Below, piece by piece: positions 12,201 through 22,124 of a stretch of DNA of 64,000 nt. The notes beneath the pieces are model-generated. The model saw only the letters and a program-made list of their open reading frames with translations. It did no database searches and was not told the origin of the DNA. The number at the start of each line of letters is the position of its first letter. The stretch's first letter is position 1. The stretch is from Collybia mongolica (taxonomy: Eukaryota > Basidiomycota > Agaricomycetes > Agaricales > Clitocybaceae), in contig JAAXNY010000015.1 of NCBI GenBank assembly GCA_013420905.1, forward strand, positions 124,001-188,000, read 5' to 3'. The translations under genes and the position numbers were made by a program.

Positions 12201-13585
12201 GTCAACAAGCACGATGATCACAAATACGACGACCGCAAGGACGACGATCACAAGTACGACGGCCACAAGTATGGGGACTACAAGTACGACGATCGCAAAT
12301 ACGAGGACCACAAGTTTGACGATCACAAATATGAGGACCGCAAGTATGATGATCACAAATACGAGGATCGTAAATACTACGACGGTTCTGATCATTCGCC
12401 TTACGACGGTCATCGGGGGTATCCTGAGCATCATAAGCGTGATTTCCTGGGTAATTACTCATTTTCTTGCTGGTGAGCGTGACTGATGATCCTAATATCC
12501 ACAGACCTTGGTGCGCTGAGCGTCTTGGGTCGTGATGTGAACAAGAATGAACTTGATCGCCGAGATGGTCCTACAGGTGTGCATCGTTTTTCAGTGCCAG
12601 CAAAAGTTGAAATTGACTGCGCCATTTAGATGTTGAAATTCTCAATTTTGCCTTGACTCTTGAGCACCTGGAGGCCGCTTTTTACAAGCAGGGGCTGGAG
12701 AAATATTCGAAAAAGGCGTTCAAGAAGGCTGGATATCCTGAATGGATCCGAGGTCGCTTCCAACAGATCGCCTCGCATGAGGCGACTCACGTACAGTTCT
12801 TGACGAGCGCGATCACTGCCGCTGGAGCTCAGGCTGTCGAGGCTTGCGAATATCAATTGTAGGTAACCGGAAAGTTCGAATTGGACATGTTTCGCTAATC
12901 CAGACCCTAGCCGCGACACTGACCCCAAGTCCTTCATTGATACCGCTTATGCGCTCGAGAGTGTTGGCGTATCAGCATACAATGGTGCCGCCGCCTTCAT
13001 CAACAATAAGGTATGCCTTAATTCTCCATATATTCAGGTCTAATGCTTCGCTTTCAAGGCATACCTCACCGTTGCTGCCTCGATCCTCGGTGTTGAAGCT
13101 CGTCACTCCGCTTGGATAAATTCCGCAGCAAAGGACTCTAATCCCTGGAATACTGCCTTCGAGGTAACTTGTCGATAATAAATCTTCTTCGTACATGCCT
13201 AACCCTATGCCATCGTCAGACTCCCCTTGATTTGAACCAAGTCTTCAGCATTGCGTCTGGGTTCATCAAAAAGTGCCCGGATTCCAATCCTCCTCTCCCT
13301 GTCAAGGCGTTCCCGTCACTCGTCGTGTCTAGCTATGCACCTGGGAAGCGCGCACGCGCGGCGTTTGATTCGAAGGGTCAGCAGAAACTATATGCTGCCT
13401 TCTTAATCGGGACTGGCACGGTCTTCACGCCTATTGAAGATGGAAAGAATGAGATCGATATACCCAAGGATTTGAAGGGTCTCGTGTACGTTGTGATTAC
13501 GAACGATGGCGAAAACGTGTCGGATGAGACGACTGTTGCGGGGCCGGCCATTCTTAACTTTCCTTTCGGTGCTGAGGCTTATTAG
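9280..13585 (+). CDS. Secreted repeat protein with duplicated exons, dibasic sites and a C-terminal ferritin-like (Rds1-type) domain
   Basis: Thirteen exons (9280-9385, 9443-9493, 9546-9794, 9853-9951, 10010-10711, 10764-11426, 11486-12085, 12145-12450, 12505-12576, 12630-12858, 12911-13010, 13059-13163, 13220-13585) join in frame to 1215 residues. Residues 1-20 form a signal peptide ending near VFAS. Exons 3 to 8 are homologous cassettes: each opens with E-[IF]-[ND]-x-LN-[DN]-ILN-[RK] and an acidic helix. All but the short exon 4 are filled with Lys/Tyr/Asp/His tandem repeats such as [11 protein letters not shown] or KYEVKHDDY, and all but exon 3 end in KRD. Introns 1-9 are all phase 1, so cassettes can be duplicated without breaking the frame. 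Residues 950-1110 are a ferritin-like domain with a full set of likely metal ligands: E961/E964, HEATH (E1000, H1003), E1042, and EARH (E1072, H1075). The C-terminal fifth is as in Rds1/desiccation-related proteins. Metal binding and secretion are inferences; the function is unknown. Confidence 0.85.
9615..9723 (+). repeat. 18-bp coding tandem repeat in exon 3 (KYDHDG)
   Basis: About five near-identical copies of AAGTATGACCACGATGGA encode KYDHDG in frame. This unit differs from the 15-bp unit of exons 6-8, so each cassette expanded its own repeat. Confidence 0.8.
10073..12384 (+). repeat. 15-bp and 42-bp coding tandem repeats across exons 5-8
   Basis: Exons 6, 7 and 8 are built mainly from the 15-bp unit AAGTACGACGATCAC (KYDDH and variants [20 protein letters not shown]). 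Exon 5 also has a longer 42-bp unit encoding [18 protein letters not shown] blocks between about 10250 and 10500. The unit length is a multiple of three, so long frames appear by chance in several other registers and on the other strand. Confidence 0.85.
10984..11208 (+). repeat. 75-bp higher-order repeat, three copies, in exon 6
   Basis: Units begin at 10984, 11059 and 11134, each containing five pentapeptide codon blocks and the marker AAATATGGGGA(C/T)AACAAG. Copies differ at only a few positions, so this amplification is recent relative to the surrounding 15-bp repeats. Confidence 0.8.
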
Positions 13586-13921
13586 TCAGTTCTGATTGAC
13601 GTAGTCGCTTGTGGTGTAGCGGCGTTGTTGTAATAATGATCAGCGGTTGATGGGTGAAATTTTGAAATCTACATTGAAACTAGACCCTCTATGAGCCAAA
13701 CCCTCGATAGGTTTCGGCCCATTATAAGGGATGGTCACGAGTCTACATTGAAACAAGATTTGGTCCTACCTGTACGTGAATTTATAACGCCCACTGAGAT
13801 GCGAGCCTGGAAAGCGTATTGTATATACGTCGCGTGTGATTCCGGAGCCTACAGGATATCAATGTTTTTTCCCCTAACCATCAACGCTATAAGGCTAAGC
13901 GATGAAAAAATATGGCGCCAG

Positions 13922-15549
13922 TCACGCGCAACTGAACCCAATAGGAGCTTGTACATGGCTGCACGATATCGTCCGACTTCCAGTGGTCTTGATCCGGTCG
14001 AAGTCGAAAAATCTGAGGCCGGGGCAGGGCGCGGCACCACTGCATTTGAGGGATGCGAGAGTTCCGGAGGCTAGGTTGCCTGTCATCGGTCCCCAGGTTA
14101 TGTCCGAGATTTGGAAGAGCGAGGTATCACAGCCTCCAGTTGCCCCCGAGAAGGATGTACATTGGGTGATCTGCGCGACCTGGTTGGTGACATTGACGAG
14201 AGTGAAGTCCCTAAAAGCTGCATTACGAAGATTAACAAAGAGGCCGGGAGGGTAGTGGTGGGACTTACTGATGTTTTTAGCGTATCCGAGGCCGCCCCCA
14301 CCACCTAAGGTAACCGATTAAGGTAGAAAACGTGATTTGAACAAGTCGCTCACCGTTTGGTGGGAAGTTTTGTTGAATACCGCTATGAATCCTATGAGAC
14401 GGAAGAAACAAAGGGGGAGGGTATTACATGACCTACGTCCATGTTTTCACATAACCGGCATATCTTGTTCCAAGGCACAGGACCCGCTCCGCGGTGACGT
14501 TCTCTATTCTTTCGAATATCCCAAGATATTGTCCTATCGACCTGTGCATTTTTCGCTTAGCCTACTATTTAATTAAGGGCGCTGAACTAGTTCGAACCCA
14601 ATAGCAACACCCAGGCCACCGTGAAAGACAGAATCTTGGATGAGAATGTTGGTGGAATTGGCTTTCAGGGAGATATTGTCGTCACCACCAGTGATCGTCC
14701 AGTTTCGGAAAGTAATTCGGTTGGAGTAGAGCGTGTCCACACCATCAGTATTTCGTGCAGGCGCCTAGAAGTAGGATTGAGTAAATGAGACCTTCACGAG
14801 AGGCGGGGGATGGGGGGGAAAAGAAAAATCATGGACGTACCTTGCTAAATGATGTTGAGTTGACATATATACCGTCCAAGAGAATATCCTCCGAGTTGAT
14901 AATGGCCATGGTCCAAAACTGGGACTGAACGAACCGGATGCCGGAGAAGCGGGACTTGGTTGTGTTGGTAATCATCAAGCTGATCGGGCGGCCAGGTAAG
15001 TTAGAGACCCCATTCGTGAAGTCATACCTAAGAATGTGAACTGAGAAAACCAGACTTCCAGACAAAACTCCCAGAGACGGACCATAGCTGCCCATTTCCA
15101 TCGAATGTTCCCGTCCCATGACCCTGGAAGGTAACGTTGTCGCCTCCAAACACCCAAGCTGTGGACTGGTTCTGGTAACCCAAAGGTAAACTTGCGTTGC
15201 GCCAATACGTGATGTTCGTTCCCCACTGCATTTCTCATCAGAAAAACAGCGTCAATCGGCTACACGGCTTCGCTTAGCTCACCAGAAGTGTACCCGGGAG
15301 ATCCACATGCACATTCTGCAACCCCGTCGTATTCATCACGCTCTCGATGTGAAACGTGGTCAGGTCGAAGACGACAGAGGCGTCTTTGCCACACAGGTCA
15401 AACGCCTGCAGGATGGCCGGGGCGTCGTCCGAGTGGTCGGGACTAGCGTGTACGGTGCATACTGAGCCTACCTTCGTAACGGAACCTCCATGGGCGGCTG
15501 TAGCTCCCAGCAGGAGCGCGGCGTAGATGGAACGATAAAGGGACTTCAT
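13922..15549 (-). CDS. Glycoside hydrolase family 28 (exo-polygalacturonase-like pectinase)
   Basis: Secreted right-handed beta-helix enzyme that hydrolyses polygalacturonan or a related pectin chain. Eight exons on the reverse strand (15549-15283, 15225-15083, 15027-14841, 14764-14598, 14541-14437, 14391-14354, 14304-14269, 14217-13922) close in frame to 412 residues, typical for the family. A signal peptide is followed by GTLLWGTNITYW and a GTGTFDGNGQLWYD block. The catalytic motifs are NTDG (D206) and GGDD (D227, D228). The usual GHG is GLG here (residues 249-251), and the RIK position is YVKTW (K287), a pattern I associate with exo-acting or atypical members. Eight N-glycosylation-like NxS/T sites are plausible for a secreted protein. 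It converges with the repeat/ferritin gene, with 336 bp between stop codons. Exact substrate is uncertain. Confidence 0.88.
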
Positions 15550-16260
15550 TGTGATTGGTACGAGTTTGTAGGTGACGTTTCTTCTAGTGAAATTTATAGC
15601 TCGAATGGGTAGTGTTGGGGCCCGAATGCTCCGCTCGAGAGCCCTGTGAATAGCTGAGCACCTGGAGGCAGTCACATGGTCTTGTGAAGAAGTCTTCCTT
15701 GCTTCGTGGACGGGCCGCCTATTCTATGTGTGTCGAACGAATGAGAAAAGAAGTGGGGGACAGCTCTATAGTCATATCCTAGAAGGTACGGGTGACTTTT
15801 GGTAAGGATCCGCTCAGATTATGTGTCTGATCCTGGCTGGTTCGGGCGTGCCGCACAGGTCGCGTGAATCATTTCCACAACCTAGGGGCCATATGTTGGG
15901 CAAAAGTGTCGAACGCCGTGAGTATTCCCCAGAAGGTAAGTGATAAATCGACGGGCTCACAATCCTCGATTGATTTTGACACGGCTCGCATTCAAAAATT
16001 GAAGGGATGTAGTCACAATCCGGACCGAGAATTCTCTCACGATTCTGATGGTGGTTCAAAAAATACAAACAAAAAGTATGAGGGTGAGCGACAAACGAGC
16101 CAGTTGGATCTTGATCTAAGTCCACTGAGTCATCTACGAAACCTACAGAGTTTTCTAACATAGAAACAAAGCAACTGATTGGCATATGTGACAGCCTCGG
16201 GATACACAACAAATGTCACCCAATGAAACCTGCATAATTTGAATCATCGGGCCCGCTGCA
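15550..16260. other. Intergenic spacer between divergent genes
   Basis: Upstream regions of the GH28 gene and of the hypothetical gene at 16261. A 99-codon forward frame at 15864-16163 has no recognisable features. No RNA gene seen. Confidence 0.4.
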
Positions 16261-17268
16261 ATGACTCCGTCCGAAGTGTATACTGGAGTCCTGTGACCAA
16301 GTCTTTCAGCATCGGATACATTCACGGATTTTTCAGTGAGTGGGATTTTCTTCACACCAAGTCCATCTCATAACGGGGGCTTTAGAGATGCACCAGGAAC
16401 ACAACGTCCTTCGCACTTCAAATTCATTCGAGATAACCCACAACGAACACCTCGACAGACAGCGCTGTTCGCGCGCAACCAGCCAAGGCAAGCACAAGAC
16501 CTGAACCACTTCGTCCAGGTTCTCGCGCAAACCATCACGACCTTTGGCCAAACCGAACGAGCAAAGCACCCACCATCGTTTCCTTCGCCTTCAACCGGTA
16601 AACTCTTCGCCGATGAGATTCGCGATCGATATCTGGAATACCTCAACAAAGACAATCAGCTTATCGAATACTGGGTGTGGCGGGCAAAGCGCGGTAGTGC
16701 GTCTCAAGAAGGGCCTCCATACTACAGGACGTCAGAAGGCGACCTGGCGGATGTTGTGAAGATTCTCATGAACGAGAACCAACTTCCTACACTGCTCATG
16801 CTTGCTCGCCATCCCCAAATCCCCCTCCACCACCTGTTAAATCTGAGTTGGGGACACCATTTTGGGTTTTCCCGCGTCGCTGAGGCAGCCATGGACGCAT
16901 ACATTTTTTTCAATTTCGCTGCTGCCACGAATATATTGCAAGGGGGGGAGTACCTGAAAATAGACGGGTACATGAGGATGTTGCAGGAATTGGTATGCTC
17001 AATGGATTATCCTGCTCAGCAATTGCCCCACCGTGCGTTCTTCCGCTGGTCTAACGAGACCCTCCCCCTCCCCCCGATCCCAGTGCATGGAGATCTCAAC
17101 CGACTCCGGGAATACTTGAAGAACCTGTTTCGACTGCTATATCAATACGACGTTGTGCTTCGGGAATGCGGTGTGGACCCGGGCTGGGAGCACGCGAACA
17201 CCTTTCGGTATGATGTTTTCAGGGGCTTGAAGGTTGAGTGCATACAGAACGCTCGACGGTTTGCTTAA
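16261..17268 (+). CDS. Hypothetical protein with one in-frame TGA near its 5' end
   Basis: I do not recognise this protein. A long frame without introns runs to 17268. It has no ATG for its first ~140 codons, but an in-frame ATG at 16261 lies only 12 codons before the open part, separated by a single TGA (16294-16296). The open part is about 323 codons: a Ser/Thr/Pro and basic N-terminus, then a predicted alpha-helical body (LADVVKILMNENQLPTLLMLARHP, HHLLNLSWGHHFGFSRVAEAAM) and a helical C-terminus rich in Arg, Leu and Tyr. No signal peptide or membrane helix. Options are a nonsense-mutated gene, stop readthrough (TGA followed by C), or an upstream exon that I could not join in frame. Confidence 0.5.
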
Positions 17269-17756
17269 CGTCACTTGTATGATCGTCATAACCTTTGATA
17301 GCTCTAGATAGAAAGGGAGTGAATTATTGGCTGCATCTAATTCCAATACTCCTCGACTCGTGTGCGTTGTGGAAGCATTGAGTGTGTCATGCATTTCTCA
17401 GATAGTGACGTTAATTCAATTCATTTGTGAAACGTCGTGAGATTAGAATATTTTTCATGGTTTCGTCGATCTCATCCCTCAATGTTCAAAGCGCATATAA
17501 GGGTAAAAACGACCGGATAACAAGCGTCCCCCCCGTTCTTGCCATCACAATGATATTCCAATTAAGTGATCAGAAGTTCTAGTCACCACCTCTGGCGTGC
17601 GGCAAGTCATTCTCGAAGGCACCCCCCGAGTTCGTCCCACTAGAGATGTTTCGCTCCAAAAAATACTAACCCCGGATTGAATCACACAATCTATGGTGCC
17701 TACAGCTGGTTCATCGATCCCAACATAATTCTCTGCGCTCATGTGTATATGATTCA

Positions 17757-18473
17757 TTATCCATCGTGATAGCATCGCCCACAAACCATGCACCCGAGCA
17801 TGTTATGGGGGCATGTAACCAATGGCACGATCTGCCCACCATGGGGAATGGCGCACCCGCTAACGGCCGGCTGCAGGGGTGGCGGTTGAGCATTATACGG
17901 CTCATAGCTTTGTTGGGCAATGGGCTGGCGTACTGGATCCTCCTGGGAGACATGGTGGCGTTTCCGATGTTGTCTGGAAGGGTGAGGCCCAAGATCCATT
18001 GTGCTCGATGTAGAGGCGGAGTATTGCGCAGAATTGTTGTATGAGGTCTCTTGTTGGTACCCGGCATCGCTCAAACCGGGCGGAAAGAAGGCGCCGTCAG
18101 AATAATTATGTGTCCGGCCCTTCCGAGAAGAACGATGATACTTCTGAGGTGGAATAAACGCAGTGCCATGGTGCCGCTCCTGATCCAAAGGTTCGCTGAA
18201 CACAGCGTCGAACGGACGTGCCTCATCAGGGTTTAGAGTACCGGGAAAGTAGCTTGCAATTCGTCCGTTCCTGGGTTTCGTTGAGTGCGATGCGTATCTT
18301 CGTTTGGAGCCGGTGGTGAAGTTCCTGGATTGACGTCGGGATGGCTTTCTCGGCTGATCTGCGAAGATTGGCTCGATTGGAAAAAATGGTTTGTCGTCGA
18401 CCTGCGGCGAGTACATATATAATGGGTAAACTGGGTCAGTGGGTGTGTAGTTTGATCTTCTTGGGGGAGGCAT
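17757..18473 (-). CDS. Hypothetical basic/Pro-rich protein with a C-terminal Cys/His cluster
   Basis: Single-exon frame of 238 residues from an ATG at 18473. It is unrecognised. The N-terminal 200 residues look disordered: rich in Pro, Ser, Arg, His and Gln, with basic runs (RKPSRRQSRNF, RQHRKRHH). The last 20 residues contain CPHNMLGCMVCGRCYHD, four Cys and two His that could form a small zinc site right at the C-terminus. A nuclear or nucleic-acid-related role would fit, but that is only inference from composition. Confidence 0.5.
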   Translation of the reverse strand: MPPPRRSNYTPTDPVYPLYMYSPQVDDKPFFPIEPIFADQPRKPSRRQSRNFTTGSKRRYASHSTKPRNGRIASYFPGTLNPDEARPFDAVFSEPLDQERHHGTAFIPPQKYHRSSRKGRTHNYSDGAFFPPGLSDAGYQQETSYNNSAQYSASTSSTMDLGPHPSRQHRKRHHVSQEDPVRQPIAQQSYEPYNAQPPPLQPAVSGCAIPHGGQIVPLVTCPHNMLGCMVCGRCYHDG

Positions 18474-18512
18474 ATCGGCTGTGATAAGTGCGGTCAGAAG
18501 GGTCCTCGTCAA

Positions 18513-19077
18513 ATCAACGAATAAGAGTTACGGTGACTGTGAGAGTTGCCCATCGTGAGGTGTTCTGGAAGCGGTGGCTATGTTGAGCTTTTAATATTGC
18601 TTCTGGTCATCAACCGCCCGTGAAAGAGATTAGGGTTTTATAGCGTTTTCTTTGACGACACATCATTTGTTCCATATGATCGGGATGGCCAAATCTTTGT
18701 CTCCAAGGATAATTGGAATGGGTATTGATGCCGACGCCCGTAGACTTGAGAACGCACCGGCCACCAACGTATTGTGCTACGGATCAACTTGAGGAATAAC
18801 AATAAGGCGTGGGGGTCAAACCACAATTATATTAAAGCCCGCGGGCGTTATAAAATGCTACCGCACTCTAAGAGCCTTTAGCTGGCTCAACGGCTTTTGT
18901 TCGTCGGTCGAAGGTCACATCAGATGATCAATCTATCAGGCCAGTATGTATCGACTCTCAGTGGTCGCAAAATAGGCGGGACAAGACGCGTAGGGCATGA
19001 GGCTGGGTATGACACGCTGTGAGCAAGATCATAGGGTGTAAAACACACGAAAATTATCATCGATTCTAAGGGAGCAT
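18513..19077. other. Intergenic spacer
   Basis: Spacer between the upstream region of the Cys/His protein gene and the 3' end of NAA10. No gene seen. Confidence 0.4.
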
Positions 19078-19885
19078 CTACGAATTTTTCAGAGAAAGTC
19101 TCATGGACAGTGCATCCTCCCCATCCCCGTCTTTGACTTTGTTAGTAGTCGTCTCTGTATTAAGACGAATATACGAGACTTACAGTACTTCTTCTCCACC
19201 TGCGCCACTTCAAACCCAAGTGTATCTCGATACAGACCGATGGCAGCTTTGTTTGATTGCCTAACATGAAGGGAGACGAACGAGGCTTTGTAGACGGACG
19301 CCATGGCCTCTTCTATAATCCGATGAGATATGTCGTGTGATTAATACTAAAGTCACTCACGAGAGAGTAACATCAACTTTTTCGCTAATCCAAGTCGCCT
19401 GTAGGATCGCAGCACTGAGATGGAATTGACGTGACCATGTACCTCTTCGCCGTTTTCCAGCGATTCCTCCTCACTAAGGATAGTAAATTATTCAATAAAG
19501 AAAAAACAGTTGTTAATAAAAAGGAAAACACACATCTTTGCCAACACGTATCCAACAATCCGGCCTTTGTGGTCCTCTGCCACGAAAGAGATTTGCGGCC
19601 AGGTCATGGCATGATACATCCCTGTCATCGAAGCCTGATCAGCTTAAGCTCCCTGCGCCTCCAAAAACGTTCCTCACAGAACTTCATAACATAGTTCTCT
19701 GGCAGGTTTTGCAGGTTAGTGGCCTGCATACCCATCATGTCTTCAACCTAAAACGGTGATGATAGTCGTGAGAACCGATCTTCTTTGGCTGGGCTAGCAG
19801 ATATCACTGACCTGGCATTAGATGATGGTCTGTTCTGTTATCAGCATGAAGATACGGACCACACCCTGGCCAAACGAATGTTCAT
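19078..19885 (-). CDS. NAA10: N-terminal acetyltransferase NatA catalytic subunit (NAA10/ARD1)
   Basis: Catalytic subunit of NatA, which with the NAA15 scaffold acetylates N-termini of nascent proteins at the ribosome using acetyl-CoA. Six exons (19885-19865, 19747-19678, 19621-19534, 19473-19361, 19312-19184, 19130-19078) join to 157 residues, about the length of compact fungal orthologues. The 21-nt first exon encodes MNIRLAR. Then come [34 protein letters not shown], the acetyl-CoA loop RRLGLA, YVSLHVR-equivalent [21 protein letters not shown], and the terminal [11 protein letters not shown]. Intron 5 has a perfect TACTAAC branch site. Its start faces SDR copy 1 across 550 bp, and its exon 1 plus promoter have been duplicated to 25.0-25.5 kb. 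Confidence 0.92.
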
Positions 19886-20435
19886 TTGATCTTTCACAAG
19901 CGTTGTAACAATAGGAAGGAGTGAAGCTAACCGTGAGAAAACGTATAATTTTTTTTTGTGTAGGAATTCGTTACGTAACTTTCCTCCTTGCCGCAAGCTT
20001 GGGGAAACCATTGACCAACCCCAACGCGGATCGCCTATGAGTGGCATCTACGATGATATCAAGGTGAGTGTAACATTTATAATATTCCCTTAGATTCATT
20101 GTTCAAAGTTCTTCAGCATTTCTTGGCATCACCCCCGCCATGTTTCTATTATGACGAAAAACATATTTATAGCCAAATCCCATGCTCAAGTTCTTCACGA
20201 CACTGATTATGTTAATAAAAGCACTTTCTGAGTGTGCTCGTGAAATTTCACGGGATGTATCCGAGACCGTATCTGTAGATGTTACGACAATCTCTCACAC
20301 GTCTAGCGTTTAAGCCCCCATTGCGGGGCATCATCCCGTGCTTCTTCAAGGTTCCTCCCCAGAGCCATGTGACAAGCTATCCTAGACTTAAATACGGCAA
20401 ATACAGCTCCACTTCCTGTACAACTCACCACCACA
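19886..20435. promoter_or_regulatory. Shared divergent promoter of NAA10 and SDR copy 1
   Basis: 550-bp region between two divergent start codons. Near the SDR side is CATGTGAC (20366-20373), 63 bp before the ATG at 20436, a motif that recurs before every copy of the array. The region is duplicated, with NAA10 exon 1, at about 25110-25531. Confidence 0.6.
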
Positions 20436-21694
20436 ATGGCCACGAAATCTAAAGGAGTTGCGCTCATCACTGGAGCCGCAAGTGGGATTGGTAAAGCCAT
20501 AACACTTCGTCTCGTAGACGATGGCTTTGATGTCGCCCTCAACGACCTCGGGTCCAGCAAGGCACAGCTTGATGCACTAAGCCAAGAAATCACACGAAAA
20601 GGCCAGCGAGCGACCATTGTTATCGGCGATGTTTCTCAGGAGGCAGATGTAAAGCGTATGGTAGACTCGACCGTTCAAGGCCTTGGCAGTCTTGATGTCG
20701 TAAGTGTCATTCTCATTGTATGAAATACGGTTCTTTCAACTACACTAGATGGTCGCCAACGCTGGAATTGCCTCTAAATTTGTACCGTTTCCAGAGTGTA
20801 CGCTGGCTCTAACGCTTACAAGAAGAAAGAAATCCATACTGAATTCGTGTAGCCACAATAGAGGATTGGGATCGCGTGTTCAGCATCAACGTTCGAGGCG
20901 TTTTCCTCTGTTACAAGTATGCAGCGCAGCAGATGATAAAGCAGGGTCGGGGTGGGCGTATTATCGGGGCCTCCTCGCTGGCCGGCAAACAAGGTATAAT
21001 CAGATCCGCTTGTCTCGAACTACGAACCACTGACGTATATAGGGCTCGCAATATCTGCTCCATACTGCTCCAGCAAATTCGCAGTACGGGGGTTAACCCA
21101 GAGCGCCGGTACCTCGAATTCATTCCTAATTCTATTGTACTCTAATGTTTCCGATCCAAGCCAAAGATCTGGGTCCACACAAGATAACAGTCAATGCTTA
21201 TGCCCCAGGTGAGTTAGGGCTTTCTTGTCAAGTACTGGGAGTCGTCTAAAATCAACCTAAGGTTATATCAACACACCCATGCGTAAGTCCAATGATCAAT
21301 GATCAAAACGTTAGTCTGATGCAATGATGTTTTACTAGTTACCGCCATGGTGGCGGAACTTAAAGACGGAGAAGCATTCACGCAAGATGTCCGTGCTCTT
21401 CTAGGAATGTTTTGTCTGTATTAACCAGCCATTCATTATTTAGAGGATCAAAGAGACCCCGCTTGGGCGTCTAGGAGAGGACGAGGATATTGCCAGTATT
21501 GTCTCTTACCTTGCATCGAAGGAGTCCCATTTCATAACTGGTACGCGTTTCTCGCTCCAATTCAGAGGGTTCACTCAATATTCCATGTCGTTTTCCAGGC
21601 CAAAGTGTACGTCCCTGGACCCTGGAACCGACTTCGGAGACTAATCATAACACTTTGCTAGATTTCGGTTAACGGCGGGTTATATTTCGACTGA
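20436..21694 (+). CDS. SDR array copy 1: acetoin/diacetyl reductase-like (2,3-butanediol dehydrogenase family)
   Basis: Classical SDR most like bacterial BudC-type enzymes that interconvert diacetyl, acetoin and 2,3-butanediol with NAD(H). Ten exons (20436-20699, 20749-20797, 20853-20993, 21043-21108, 21161-21208, 21262-21282, 21339-21388, 21444-21540, 21599-21606, 21662-21694) give 258 residues; exon 9 is only 8 nt. Seen: TGAASGIGKA, VALND (Asp at the end of strand 2, favouring NAD), NAGIA, Ser in GASSLAG, YCSSK, SKFAVRGLTQSA, ITVNAYAPG, SHFITGQSISVNGG. It is two residues longer at the N-terminus than the other copies. CATGTGAC lies 63 bp upstream. Confidence 0.85.
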
Positions 21695-22124
21695 TATTAT
21701 ATTAACACTTATCATTTGTACCGAGCACACGAGTACTCGAATATCAGAACTGCTGATCTACGTGTTAGCTGACCTAGGTCTTACGTCAGTAGGACCCAAC
21801 ACGAGCATGCCCGCACTTGAAAGCAGCCTTAACAGGCTTAGTGTACGCACCCTTGATATAGATATCAATACCTTTCACTCACCACTGGGAATATAGAGCG
21901 ATCTCGTGGCTGAAATAACCCCTTTGAAGACCATATCAACCCCATTTGCTGCCGCGGTCTTCGGCCCGCGAGAAGCAATGCATACGGTCAAAATATTCCC
22001 TCTATCTGAGGTATTAAATCGAGACTACTTCTGTTACCCACTGCTCCGCAGCCGTGAGATCGTAGTTTGATTTAAATATCTGACGTAGATCGAATATTTC
22101 CCCTTGACCACAATTCATCACATC

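Noticed and set aside
14573..14600. Apparent truncation of the GH28 gene at a TAA after GGLGVAIG
   Set aside because: A 56-nt intron (14597-14542) removes the stop and joins to SIGQYLGIF, followed by three further introns; the gene is complete.
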